Assembly (NCBI GenBank): GCA_024760905.1
Contig: CM045733.1
Coordinates: 39,182,501-39,246,500, forward strand
Direction of reading: 5' to 3'
DNA length: 64,000 bases
DNA from: Plotosus lineatus
Taxonomy: Eukaryota > Chordata > Actinopteri > Siluriformes > Plotosidae
Shown: positions 1-10,172 of the stretch, in pieces
Layout of the letters: each line of letters starts with the position of its first letter
How positions within the stretch are numbered: the stretch's first letter is position 1
The notes under the pieces: model-generated
Databases searched by the model: none
Seen by the model: the letters and a program-made list of their open reading frames with translations, nothing else
What the model was told of the DNA's origin: nothing
Translations under genes and position numbers: made by a program

Positions 1-518
1 CACACTTGGACACTGTAAAACACCATATCGTTCGGATCTGTACGTCAGTGTTTAGATTACAGAAACTCCTCAAATACGACAATCTATTTACACATTTTCA
101 TGTCCTTGCTTTCTGTTTACTTTGTTCACAAACAAAACATTAAAAACAGAAGCATCTGCCAGTTAGATTATGTAAACGACTTTTGTTACATCAGCTTTAT
201 CAGAAACACAGTACAGGGTTGTCTTTGTATTTATACCCTTGTCCCAATTTGGGCGCAGGCTTTCTGGAAAAAAACGGACAAAGTGGAGTCAAACGGTGTG
301 ATAAGTTTTACAGTCTGAAATCAAAGCAGATTACAGAAAAATTAGTCGATGATAAATAACTACTTTTAGGAGATAATGCTACCCAGTTAGCTCACAGCAA
401 TTTTAATAAAGTTTGATGATGCTGCTGCCCAAGTTTTACATTTAGTTACTAAGGAAAGGTTTCAGTAATGAAAGAATCTTTAAATTTGTGGTTGTGCTGA
501 CTTACTTATATATATATA
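1..518. other. No gene recognised
   Basis: AT-rich sequence with short open frames only. I see no splice-bounded exon, repeat signature or RNA gene. A short TA run at about 507-518 abuts the Tigger-like element that follows. Confidence 0.5.
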
Positions 519-1306
519 CAGTGATACCTCTGCTCACGAACATAATTGGTTCCCAGAAAGTGTGTGTAAGGCGAAAAGTTCGTCTTCCGAACATTTATTT
601 CCCATAGGAAACCATTAAAATGAGAATAATCCGTTCCCAGGTCCCCATAAAACATAATTTTTTACTAAATAAGCCTTAAAACTACACAAAAATATACCTT
701 ATTTTATGTATAATAAATGTGCTATTGTATTGTAATTAAAGAAATAAACTGTACTGTATAATAAAGTCGTTTTATTTACCTTTGTGATGGTAGTTGATGG
801 CTTGATGGAATGGAGTGGGAGGAGGAGGAGAGAGGGAGGGACTTACTGTTTGGAAGGAGTGTTTGGAAACGCCTACTGTTTGGAAACACCCTTAGCCACA
901 CACGCACCCTTAATAGCTTCCTTGTTCTTAAGGATGGGAGCAATGGTAGACTTAGCGTACTGGTACTGGGACGCTGAGTCACACAAACGCACACCTCGTT
1001 CGTGTTTTTCAATGATCTCCGCCTGTGGTGGGGTCTTTTTCGGTCCCATAATAGCAAAAGTACACTCAATATGGTCCAAAATGTCTAGCAAACACAAACC
1101 ACTTCCGCATTCAAAGAAAGGGGGTGACGAACTGTGACACCATGAGCGTGCGTCAGCTTCTCGTGGCCGCCACCGTGGCGCTGTTCGACCGCGTGGTTTG
1201 ATTCGTCCGCCGAAAACTAGTTTGTCAGCAGAGACTATATGCTCGCAAATTTAATGTTCTTGAGGCGAAAAGTTCGTGAGCTTAAGCGTTCGTCAGCGGA
1301 GGTTTT
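519..1306 (-). mobile_element. Non-autonomous pogo/Tigger-like DNA transposon
   Basis: The left end reads CAGTGATACCTCTGCTCACG directly after a TA, the usual target of pogo/Tigger elements. The right end (about 1262-1306) carries the inverted counterpart, with GGCGAAAAGTTCGT near both termini. The last bases of the right inverted repeat have decayed into a TA run. The interior keeps a short minus-strand frame matching the N-terminal helix-turn-helix of Tigger/CENP-B-type transposases, and the DDE catalytic region is gone. It is therefore an internal-deletion derivative. The 2.2-kb Tigger copy at 3556-5761 is a more complete relative in the same window. Confidence 0.7.
873..1049 (-). pseudogene. 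Tigger/CENP-B-type HTH remnant
   Basis: The frame starts at MGPKKTP and runs about 58 residues to a stop. It contains YAKSTIAPILKNKEAIK, which lines up with MAKSTICTILKNKEAVK in the larger Tigger copy at 3666-4022. This is the N-terminal DNA-binding (CENPB_N/HTH_psq-type) segment. In intact relatives it precedes a Tc5-type HTH and a DDE_1 catalytic domain, both missing here. An upstream in-frame ATG at 1097 exists, but MGPKK is the family-like start. If expressed it could bind the inverted repeats without cutting; that is inference. Confidence 0.55.
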
Positions 1307-1544
1307 ATATATATATGTACAGACGCTCACCAACTTACGTTCATTCGTTTTACGTTTTTTTCGATTTTACGGGGTTTTTTGAAATAAAAAAAATGTTGTC
1401 ATATTTTGAGTTTAGCCTGCTCTTTGTAATACGAGACATACCTACGTACTACGCTGAGGTAATGACGCACTGACATAATGATGCTGCGTCCACTGTTTAC
1501 AAACGACAGACGTGCCCCTCCTTCTTCCCAGTTCAGTAGTGCGT

Positions 1545-1635
1545 GTTATCCTTGTGTTAAGACGTCGTCTCTGTGATCTTTGTGTTTACACTGTTTTGCG
1601 GACTTTTGTAACCCTACGCAAATATGGTTGGTCAG
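1545..1635 (+). mobile_element. Penelope-like element fragment (no ribozyme)
   Basis: About 85 bp from GTGTTATCCTTGTG to ATGGTTGGTCAGAA are nearly identical to the reverse complement of 2900-2993. There, the same block sits immediately 5' of a hammerhead ribozyme motif. In this copy the similarity stops before the ribozyme. The two copies form an inverted pair about 1.3 kb apart. Confidence 0.5.
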
Positions 1636-2284
1636 AAGCATAAGCCTACTAGCATGGGTGCAATTTTTCCGGCATATGTCGGAATTTCCGGTTTTCCCAA
1701 GACTGAATCGGCATCGGCACAATCTACCATGCATACTTAGTTAAGCAAAGAGAGTTGTAAAATGAATGAAAATCCGAATCCAGAAAAGAGAGAGAACTCT
1801 CCGCTCTGCTGGTGATTCACATCAGTGCAGGCTGAGTACTAAACAAGTATTCAACGGTGCCCTTGCTCACTTGAAAGACCGGAAGTCCATATAACCCACG
1901 CTTTGTCTCAAGCACAAGCAAGTGAACTACTTTTGGTGGAGCGCCTCACATATTGTAAGCATTGATTGGCTGTTTTAAACTTCATGTAAACTGACTCGGC
2001 TTAGCTTCATGTAAAGTGACTATCCGTTGACCATCGGAACCATTTACAAGCAGAAACATCGGATTATAGAGAATGTTAAAGGTTATATTTGATGCTGTAT
2101 TTGATATTTGATGATTGAATTTGATTAAAATTTCTCATTTGAAATTATTTTGCTTGAATTTAATTTATTTGAAATTAATGTTGATATTGTTTGATATATT
2201 TGATATTATTTTACAATGTTGTGTTTATAATAATTGATTTAGGGGTGTTTTATGAGATACGGTAATTTTATTTATGGATGTACA
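1636..2284. other. No gene; AT-rich with degenerate TTTGAT tandem
   Basis: No coding signature. From about 2085 to 2222 short words such as TTGATATT and TTTGATAT recur irregularly, giving a degenerate TTTGAT-type simple-sequence tract. Nothing else was recognised. Confidence 0.5.
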
Positions 2285-2635
2285 GGCAGTGGTGGTCTAG
2301 TGGTATAGGGCACTGGATCGCTGATCCAAAGGTTGGAGGTTCGAGTCCCACTCTCCACAAGGTTGTCACTGTCCCCTCCAGTGCAGCTAACTGGGTTATC
2401 AAAGGCAGGCCATGTCTCTCACTGTCTATGGTGAGAGGCATGTAAAAGAACCATTGCTGACTTTCGTAAAGAGTAAGCTGCAAAGTCGTCAGCATGTTTC
2501 TGTCCCTTGCTAAAAAGGGTTGTGACAGGAAGGGCATCCGACGCAAAAATCTCTGCCAAATCAAAACATGCGAGTCAGATGATTCGCTGTGGCGACTCCT
2601 GAGTAAAAGGGAAAAAGCCGAAAGGAAGACAGACA

Positions 2636-2637
<2 letters not shown>
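2285..2637 (+). mobile_element. tRNA-headed SINE, family S1 (RTE-type tail)
   Basis: A pol III A-box-like TGGTCTAGTGGT lies near the 5' end and a B box GGTTCGAGTCC at 2338-2348. Three parts follow: a SINE body (to about 2506); a block at 2513-2582 (GGGTTGTGACAGGAAGGGCA onward) shared with the 5' leader of RTE family A; and a terminal block at about 2580-2632 (GATTCGCTGTGGCGACTCC ... AGCCGAAAGGAAG) shared with the family A 3' end. The matching 3' terminus implies mobilisation by the family A reverse transcriptase. The element runs into a (TA)n tract. Confidence 0.8.
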
Positions 2638-2703
<66 letters not shown>

Positions 2704-2726
2704 TATATATATATATATATATATAG
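2638..2726. repeat. (TA)n microsatellite
   Basis: Nearly pure TA dinucleotides with one interruption (GTATA at about 2701). It lies directly at the 3' end of the SINE. Confidence 0.95.
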
Positions 2727-3004
2727 GATTTTCTGAGTAGATCCTTCCGTAGGAGAGTGCTCAATACTTTTTGGTAGAGCAAATAAACAAAAATAAAAGG
2801 ACAGGACAAAGACTTTCTATTGAAACTCCATTTATCACTACAGATCTGTTTCGAGGGGTGGTGAAACCATCCTCTCTCTTCAGGTGATTATAGAAGATTC
2901 TGCCCAACCATATTTGCTTATGGTTACAAAAGTCCTCAAAACAGTGTAAACACAAAGATCACAGAGACGACGTCTTAACACAAGGGTAACACGCTATATA
3001 ACTG
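2727..3004 (-). mobile_element. Penelope-like retroelement fragment
   Basis: Read on the minus strand, the block has a leader (2993-2889), a hammerhead ribozyme motif (2888-2834) and a downstream sequence. The assignment to Penelope-like elements rests on the ribozyme type: short stem III, followed by a conserved region starting AAATGG. Such ribozymes are known from the terminal repeats of Penelope-like retroelements. No reverse transcriptase or GIY-YIG domain is present. Both sides are bounded by TA microsatellites. Confidence 0.55.
2834..2888 (-). ncRNA. Hammerhead ribozyme motif (type I, short stem III)
   Basis: Minus-strand RNA reads AUCAC, core CUGAAGA (fits CUGANGA), a stem-loop, GAAA, then CAG-AU-CUG, U, A, and GUGAU. 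AUCAC (2888-2884) pairs with GUGAU (2838-2834) as stem I. Bases 2876-2853 fold as stem II: GAG/CUC, then GG/CC after one bulged A, then UGGU/ACCA closing a UUC loop, with one A-C mismatch. ACAG/CUGU with an AU loop is stem III, so A15.1-U16.1 pairing is preserved and the cleavage-site base is A. Stem III is too tight for an efficient monomer; such motifs usually act as dimers. All core bases are visible; activity is inferred. Confidence 0.7.
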
Positions 3005-3028
3005 ATATATATATATATATATATATAT

Positions 3029-3441
3029 AGCGTAGGCCTCCGTCAGTCCCGAAGGACTATGGCTGCGCTCTGGCCAGTATCCCGAGTGGTGATACTCCCC
3101 AGTGCACAGAGCCTGGGTAGGGAGTACTGAGGGACAGGCTGTTACCCAAGCAGCAAGTCCCCCCCTGTCTCGGCGCCACCGGAAGGATCCAATGGAAAGG
3201 CAAGTGCCGATACGACTGGGTTCCAGTGCCGCTGCAGGAGAGAAACTACGGTCAATTTAGAACGGCCAATTAACCTACAGTGCACGTCTTTGGATTATGG
3301 GGAAACCGGAGCACCCGGAGGAAACCCGCACAAGCACGGGGAGAACATGCAAACTCCACACAGAAACGCCCAGGCCGGGAATCGAACCCGGACCTTCTTG
3401 CTGTGAGGCGGACGTGCTAACCACTACGCCACCGTGCCGCC
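3029..3441 (-). mobile_element. tRNA-headed SINE, family S2
   Basis: On the minus strand it starts GGCGGCACGGTGGCGTAGTG (A-box-like) with a B box GGTTCGATTCC. The body is widespread in fish, including GTGTGGAGTTTGCATGTTCT and GGGTTTCCTCCGGGTGCTCC. The lower-coordinate part (3029-3240) is a further block ending GGAGGCCTACGC, not recognised separately. TA microsatellites flank both sides. Confidence 0.75.
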
Positions 3442-3482
3442 TATATATATATATATATATATATATCGGATGATTCGCTGAT

Positions 3483-3531
<49 letters not shown>

Positions 3532-3555
3532 CACACACACACACACACACACACT
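3442..3555. repeat. (TA)n and (TA)n(CA)n microsatellites
   Basis: A TA tract (3442-3466), 24 bp of unique sequence, then a compound TA/CA tract (3490-3554). The compound tract sits where the left inverted repeat of the Tigger element would be expected. Confidence 0.9.
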
Positions 3556-5761
3556 CACTTTTGACTATACTCGACCACTGTATGCATGTGGATGTGCTTG
3601 CTCCTGTGCTACAAAGTACAGCATACCGTGTTTTTTTGTTTACTCGATTAGATTACCTAATAAACATGTCTCCAAAGAAAGCTACTGAGAAAAGGTCAGT
3701 TGTGCAGAAAACTGTTGAGTTTAAGAAGGAGCTGATAGCTAAACACAAATCAAGCGTGCGTGTGACTGATCTTGCTAAGGAATATGGCATGGCTAAATCA
3801 ACGATATGCACGATCCTAAAGAACAAAGAGGCTGTTAAAGCCAGTGATGTGCTGAAAAGCTCGACAGTTATCAGCAAACACAGACCACAAGTGCTGGAGG
3901 AGGTGGAAAAATTACTGCTCCTATGCATAAACGAGCAGAAGTCAGCAGGAGATTTTAGCAAGGATGTGATCTTCTGCAAAGCTCGTGAAATCTACGATGA
4001 TTTGGTGAAAAAAGACCCTAGCTAGAATCCTGAAGGGTTCAACATCAAAGTAAGTCGAGGCTGGTTCAAAAATTTTAAGCGAAGAAGTGGAATTCACAGC
4101 GTGGTTCGTCACGGGGAAGCAGCGAGTTCTACCAAAGATGGTGCTGAGAAGTTCAAGCAGGAATTTGCTGATTTTATCAGGGCTGAGAATTATCTTCCTG
4201 AGCAAGTCTTTAATTGCGACGAGACTGGCTTATTCTGGAAGAAAATGCCACGGAGGACATACATCACACGTGAGGAGAAATCACTGCCCAGACACAAACC
4301 AATGAAAGATAGGCTCACGCTTTTGTTGTGCGGTAATGCAAGCGGAGGTTTAAAAATCAAGCTGCTGATCATTCGGAGAATCCTTGGGTATTCAAAGCAA
4401 ACAATGTGATAAAAAGTAAGTTGCCTGTTATGTGACGATCCAATTCGAAAGCGTGGTTAACCAGGCAATTTTTCACCAAGTGGGTGCATAAGGTGTTTGC
4501 TCCAAGTGTGAAAAAATATTTGCATGAGAAAGCCCTGCTATGCCGCTGCCTTCTTTTAATGGACAATGCCCCTGCTCACCCTCCTGGTTTGGAGGACGAT
4601 TTAACTGAGGAGTCTGATTTCATTAAAATAAAATTAAAATAAAAAAAGAGCCTAACACAACCTCATTGATCCAGCCCATGGACCAGCGTGCAATTGCTAA
4701 TTTCAAGCAATTGTACACAAAATTCCTCTTCCAAAGATGTTTTGAGGTGACTAACGACACACAGTTAACACTTCGAGATTTTTGGAGGAATCATTTTAAC
4801 ATCCACCACTGCATAAGTATTGTTGATAGGGCCTGGAATCACGTCTCACACAGGTGAATGAACTCTTTGTGGATGAAACTGTGGCCTGAATGTGTTACGG
4901 CGTTCGAAGGGTTTGGGGGAGGAACAGCAGGAAGATAGTCTAATCGTCCAAGACATCGTCAGCATAAGCCAAAGTCTAGGTCTGGAAATGGACACTGATG
5001 ATGTCGACGACCAGCTGGAGGAACATCACGCCTAACTCACGACAGAAAAACTCCTCCACCTTCAGGCAGAAGAGAAGAAGACATTAGAGGAGATGTCTTC
5101 TGAAAAGGATGATGGAAGGAAGGATGCCCCAACTTCACTTATTAAGGAAATGCGCTCAAAATGGAATGAACTCAATAGCTTTGTTGAACTGTATCACCAT
5201 GATAAGGCTAAGGCTAGCAGAGCTGTGCACACCTTTAATGAGAAGGCCATGAGCCACATCTGTATGGTTCTGAAAAGAAGGCAGAAACAGGCAACACTAG
5301 AAATGTTCTTCAAGAGAAGAAAGGAACAAGAAGAAGCGTTATCCCCGTCCAATCAATAACATGTTAATGCTTTTTTCTTTAGTTCTTTATTTCTTGTGTT
5401 TGTTTTATTTTTTTTTACATTTCTTTGACATGTTTCATCACTGCATGTTTGTACTGTACACATTCCTTTACACAAATAATAAACATAAATAAACAAAAAA
5501 CAAATAAAAAAAGACACAAAATAAATTAATCTATTAAGAATTTGGTGTGTTTGTCCTGTTGTTTCACATTTAATATACAATTTGATATATAAATGACATT
5601 ATAAAATAACATTTATTTTTAATAAGATAGTTTTCTAGCGTCTTGGAACGGATTAGAACCATTTACATTAATTGTAATGGAAAAGCGGTTTTGGAATTGG
5701 AACAAATCGGAATTCGAACGCCTTCTGGAAAGGATTAAGTTCGAGAACCGAGGTACCACTG
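3556..5761 (+). mobile_element. Tigger (pogo-type) DNA transposon, decayed
   Basis: Contains a recognisable but broken Tigger transposase, then an AT-rich 3' flank and a right inverted repeat at about 5700-5761. That repeat, read inward, is CAGTGGTACCTCGGTTCTCG, the classical Tigger terminus. The left inverted repeat is not visible; a TA/CA microsatellite lies at the expected place. About 2.2 kb. Confidence 0.8.
3666..5359 (+). pseudogene. Tigger transposase (TIGD1-like), broken
   Basis: DDE transposase of the pogo/Tigger group. The start MSPKKATEKR (3666) opens the CENP-B-type N-terminal HTH, with MAKSTICTILKNKEAVK. An in-frame TAG stands at 4023. A second HTH (SRGWFKNFKRRSG) and the DDE_1 domain follow. 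All three catalytic-site landmarks remain, but in different frames: FNCDETG (about 4210), MDNAPAH (about 4560) and QPMDQR (about 4676). Several frameshifts and stops separate them. The C-terminal segment (5093-5359) is open and charged, including TLEMFFKRRKEQEE. It cannot make an active enzyme. An ATG at 3561 lies upstream, but similarity begins at 3666. Confidence 0.8.
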
Positions 5762-5765
5762 TGTG

Positions 5766-5840
<75 letters not shown>
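5762..5840. repeat. (TA)n microsatellite
   Basis: About 35 TA units immediately outside the right end of the Tigger element, consistent with a TA target site that expanded after insertion. Confidence 0.9.
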
Positions 5841-5843
<3 letters not shown>

Positions 5844-6252
5844 ACAACAAGTATAGAACACATTCTGAACAGCAGCAGCATGCATCTAGTAGTTACTAGA
5901 ATTTTTTGAAAGAGGATCATATGGTCCTGCTGGGCGTTAAAGGGTTACGATAGTAATTTACGGGAGGTTATCAAGTTTATAGATCTTCACAGAATAAATG
6001 GTCCACAGCTCGAACCAAAAATTAATATGGGTATTTTTTTCTGCTTGGGTCTCGGATGGATATTGGCATGTACCGAAATATCAAGTACCGGTCTCAGTAA
6101 GGAAAAGAGTATCAGAACATCACTAGTCATTAAGCATGTTTTTATCTCAGTAAAGTGTTTAAAATACACATTACACATCAAAAACAAACAAATTCATCAA
6201 TCTGAAAATCAACAACAGAAATTTCACTTTCACATAAGGTAGATTCTCTCCA

Positions 6253-6253
<1 letters not shown>
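5841..6253. other. No gene recognised
   Basis: Unique-looking sequence with short open frames in both directions. No repeat signature or exon features recognised. Confidence 0.45.
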
Positions 6254-6305
<52 letters not shown>

Positions 6306-6442
6306 ACAATGGAGGTGACTGGCAGAGGACAAACAGATTAAATGTATACATGTAGACAGCATGTTCATGGCTGTTGTGCACATGTTCAAGCCTTTCTGAT
6401 CTCAAACCAAACAGTGAGTCACAGCTAATCATCAGCACGTGC

Positions 6443-6513
<71 letters not shown>
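6254..6513. repeat. Two (CA)n microsatellites
   Basis: (CA)n at 6254-6303 and 6446-6513, separated by about 140 bp of unique sequence. Confidence 0.95.
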
Positions 6514-6516
<3 letters not shown>

Positions 6517-6755
6517 CCTTTACACCAAAACATCTGGAGCTATTTTATTTTAATAATAACTTATTTAAAGCTCCAGAATGAAAATGGAGAAGTGTGTCTG
6601 TGACTTCAGATACAGAGATAGAGCAACACAAAGCAACACAAAGCTTAATATTAATACCAGTAAACAGACTGTTGATCAACTTTTTATTTTAGCAACATGC
6701 TCTTGAAAAGGTGTGACTATTTTAGAACATACAGTATACATAATTGGGGGGGGGG

Positions 6756-7003
6756 GGGGGGCAGCCATAGCCTAATGGGGGCAGCTGTGGCCTAAGAGGT
6801 TAGCTCTAGCCTAAGGATAGAGAAGTGGCTTTGGGACCGAAAGGTCATTGGTTCAATCCCCGAACCAGCAGAAAAAATGTATGGCGGTGGGTCAGTGAGC
6901 TGCACCTTCCCTTCTTCCACCTTCATGACTGAAGTGCCCTTGAGCAAGACACCCTACCCCAAACTGTTCTCCAGGCACCCCCAATGTGTGTGTGGCAGCC
7001 CAC

Positions 7004-7008
<5 letters not shown>
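6756..7008 (+). mobile_element. tRNA-headed SINE, family S3
   Basis: Starts GGGGGCAGCTGTGGCCTAAG and has GGTTCAATCCCC as a B-box-like motif (about 6850). The body contains GTGCCCTTGAGCAAGACACC and GCAGCCCACTGCT, typical of a common fish SINE. The head looks partly duplicated (GCAGCCATAGCCTAA at 6761, GCAGCTGTGGCCTAA at 6781), next to a run of about 17 G. The 3' end runs into a GA/GT microsatellite. Confidence 0.7.
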
Positions 7009-7094
<86 letters not shown>

Positions 7095-7112
7095 TGTGTG
7101 TGTGTGTGTGTG
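7009..7112. repeat. (GA)n(GT)n compound microsatellite
   Basis: GA dinucleotides (7009-7049) switch to GT dinucleotides (7055-7112) at the 3' end of the S3 SINE. Confidence 0.95.
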
Positions 7113-7680
7113 CTCACTGTTTAAGTGTGTATGCTCACTTTGGATCGGTTAAATATAGAGCGAATAATTTCTCTCCATAGTTGAAGTCTTTAAAATGTAA
7201 CAATAAATTAGGAGGCATGATTATTTATAAAAAAAAGTAAATTAATTGGTATTAAAAACATCACCTGACTGAGAGACGTGTGTGTGACTGATGAAGCAGC
7301 GTAAATAATCCCTCCATGACGATGATGATTTTCCCTAATGGTGTATCCAGAGCATTTTATTCCTGTTACACCACAGTAATAGTTTACGTACTTGGTAAAG
7401 AATTGCATTTATACTTCTTATCCATTTGTAGTTACATCATATGACAACAGTTCAGCTTTATAAGAATTCAATTATCATAACAGAGTATTGTTTCTATTGT
7501 AACAGATCATTCTTCTGCATATCACATGTATATGTGTATCATACATCTCACCCTCAACATACACAGCAAGGACATGTTTCTGCAACACGTATAGAAGGAT
7601 TGTCCAGTGCCAGTGCTTTTTCAGTGCAATTTGGAAAAGCCACTTAATGTAATGTGCACTGTAAAAGGAAACTGAAATAC
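7113..7680. other. No gene recognised
   Basis: Non-repetitive sequence. Small open frames on both strands show no recognisable motif. Confidence 0.45.
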
Positions 7681-7766
7681 ATGGAGGAAACCTACACAAG
7701 CGCTGGGAGAATATGTAAACGCCACACAGAAGGACTCTCGCCAGACCACCATGGGGCCACCCCAAT
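7681..7766 (-). mobile_element. S2 SINE fragment
   Basis: GGAGGAAACCTACACAAGCG and CGCCACACAGAAGGA align with the S2 body seen at 3318-3366. Only about 85 bp remain. Confidence 0.55.
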
Positions 7767-8147
7767 TAGTAGCAGTCAGAGTTAAAACATAAGCTTTAAG
7801 TTTTAAATGCTTTCAGAACAGAGATGTTGGCATGACCTGAGACACACTGCAATATTTTTTATGTCAATCAGTTGAAGAGAGGTGGTGACAGATCAAGTGT
7901 TTATCGTTCCTACAACATACATCGGAACAGAACTGACCTGTTTCTGTAATTATGCATTGATAAGAAGTATGATGTTTGGTTCTTTAGTAAACAAAACCCT
8001 GTGAGTGTTAATCTGTATGTAAATCAGAACTCGGACACATGTTTAATAATTACACACCATGCAGTGATATGAGGGTAGATTAATGTCATATAAATATGTA
8101 ATAGAGCTGAATAAATGTTTATTTCAAATTCACTGAGACTTTATAAA
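7767..8147. other. No gene recognised
   Basis: AT-rich unique sequence between two SINE insertions. No feature supported. Confidence 0.45.
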
Positions 8148-8480
8148 GGGCAGTGGTGGTCTAGTGGTATAGGGCACTGGATCGCTGATCCTAAGGTTGG
8201 GGGTTCGAGTTCCACTGTCCACAAGGTTGTCACTGTCCCCCAGTGCAGCTAACTGGGTTATCAAAGGCCGGCCATGTCTCTCACTGTTTATGGAGTGAGG
8301 CATGTAAAATAACCATTGCTGACTTTCAACAAGAGTAGGCTGCAAAGCCATTGGCGTGTTTCCGCCCTACGATGGCCTGGCGAGCTCTTCAAGGTGTACC
8401 CTGCCCTCGCCCGAATTTGACTGGGATGGGCGCCAGCCTCCCCACGACCCTAATTATGATTAAGCGGTTACAGAAAATTA
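8148..8480 (+). mobile_element. tRNA-headed SINE, family S1' (L2-type tail)
   Basis: The first roughly 215 bp match the S1 SINE at 2285: TGGTCTAGTGGT A box, GGTTCGAGTTCC B box and the same body. At about 8370 it departs into CGATGGCCTGGCGAGCTC and ends GATTAAGCGGTTACAGAAAA. That 3' end is the type used by fish L2 LINEs. S1 and S1' thus share a head but use tails of two different LINE clades. Confidence 0.75.
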
Positions 8481-8750
8481 TGAACTGAGACTCAATAATA
8501 ATAAATAACTTCCACACCATGAATAGTGCAACATATTTCATAGATCCAGCAAAGCATCATTTTAATGTCATCTCTATACTCTATTGATGGCACGGTACGT
8601 TTTCTAAGTAAAAAGAACAGTTTTGACTAAAGTTATAGTTATTGATTATAATTATTAATTATCTATGATATTGCAATCATCAGTTCTCTAAATAATTTTG
8701 TCGACCTTGCTGTGTTCTGTCTATGCACATAAACAAACACAGCAAACACA

Positions 8751-8825
8751 TTGAGAGTGGTGCCAGCCTTCCCGGAACCCTAATTAGAATTAAGTGGTTC
8801 AGAAAATGAATGAATGAATGAATGA
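8751..8825 (+). mobile_element. L2-type 3' tail fragment with (GAAT)n
   Basis: Only the terminal block remains: GTGCCAGCCTTCCCGGAACC, then AATTAAGTGGTTCAGAAAAT, then four GAAT units. It may derive from an S1' SINE or an L2 LINE; it is too short to tell. Confidence 0.6.
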
Positions 8826-9157
8826 CTAAACACATCACTATATTAAATATGTGCACACATTTTAATAATAAGTCTATGATCTGAACAGCTTGATTATGTT
8901 CAGGTGTGGATTTTATTTCTAGATATGATTTGAAGAATAAAATCAGGTTCATTTTATTTCCCAGTATGAGGGCTCAGAGAGGTCTGCAAATGGAAACTCG
9001 CATGCATGCACATGCTTAGTGCACTAAAATCACAATATTACACTCAGAGGAACTGAGAACTTAAATACTATAAACAACAAGTGGAAAAAACACCAGAGAT
9101 GAGTGTTTAGTCCGTGTACTGATTTTTAATAATATTCAGTAGTGTGTACTGGAGTTC
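8826..9157. other. No gene recognised
   Basis: AT-rich sequence with no supported feature. Confidence 0.4.
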
Positions 9158-9338
9158 ATTACATTTACAGCATTTGTAAGACACTCTTATCCAAAGCAAC
9201 TTACAATTATCATTTTTATACAACTGAGCAATTGAGTTAAGGGCCTTGCTCAAGGGCCCCCACACTAGTGATAGTGGGGTTGAGCCACTGACCTTCTGAT
9301 CAGTAACTCACCTTAGCCACTCAGCCACCAATGCCATT
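9158..9338. repeat. Short interspersed repeat of fish (SINE/MITE-like)
   Basis: Begins ATTACATTTACAGCATTTGT, continues ACACTCTTATCCAAAGCAAC, and ends with tRNA-like words on the minus strand (GGTCAGTGGCTCAACCCC). This block recurs throughout fish genomes. I cannot decide from one copy whether it is a SINE or a MITE. Confidence 0.55.
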
Positions 9339-9835
9339 AGTGTGTACTGGTGTTTAGTAGTGTGAACTGGAGATCAGTAGTGTGTAAAGTGTTCAGTTGT
9401 GTGTAATAGTGTTCAGGAATGTGGATTGGAGTTTACCAGTGTATAAAGCTTTCAGTAGTGTGTAGTGCTGTTCATTAATGTGTATTGGAGTTTAGTAGTG
9501 TGTAAAGCGTTCAGTAGTGTGTATTACTAGTGTTCAGTAGTGTGTAGGTATTAGAGTTTAGTAGTGTGTATAAGTGGTCAGTAGTCTGTAGAAGTATTCA
9601 GTAGTGTGTCGTGGTGTTCATTAATGTGTATTCGAGTTCAGCATTCTGTATAAGGTTTCAGTCATGTGTATTGGAGTTTAGTAGTGTGCACTGGAATTTA
9701 TTAGCATGTCTAAGTGTTCAGTAGTGTGCATTGGAGTTTAGTACTGTGTATAAGTGTTTAGTCGTGTCAATAAGTGTTCAATAATGTGTATAAATATTCA
9801 GTAGTATGCATTAGTGTTCAGTAGTGTGTATAAGG

Positions 9836-10172
9836 GGGCAGTGGTGGCCCGGTGGTAAGGTGCTGGATTGCCGATCATCAGGGTGAGAGCCCCATTGTCA
9901 ACGGTTGTCACTGCTGCCCTCCCAGTGCAGCTAACTAGGTTATCAAAGGCCGGCCATGTCTCTCACTGTCTATGGTGTGAGGCATGCAAAAGAATCATTG
10001 CTGACTTTCAACAAGAGTAGACTGCATGGCCGTCAGCATCTTTCTGCCCTGCGATGGCCTGTTGATCTGTACGGGGTGTACTCTACCCTTACGCATAGTC
10101 GGCCAAGATGAGCACCAGCCTCCCCACGACCACAAGTAGGATTAAGCGGTTCAGAAAATGAATGAATGAATG
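9836..10172 (+). mobile_element. S1' SINE (L2-type tail) in the minisatellite
   Basis: Has the S1 head (degenerate A box TGGCCCGGTGGT), the shared body GTGCAGCTAACTAGGTTATC and GGCCGGCCATGTCTCTCACT, then the L2-type tail TAGGATTAAGCGGTTCAGAA with (GAAT)n. Minisatellite words resume on both sides, so it inserted into the array. Confidence 0.75.

Noticed and set aside
2285..2360. tRNA gene from A and B box matches
   Set aside because: The A/B boxes belong to a SINE head that recurs many times; the acceptor stem does not close and SINE body follows.
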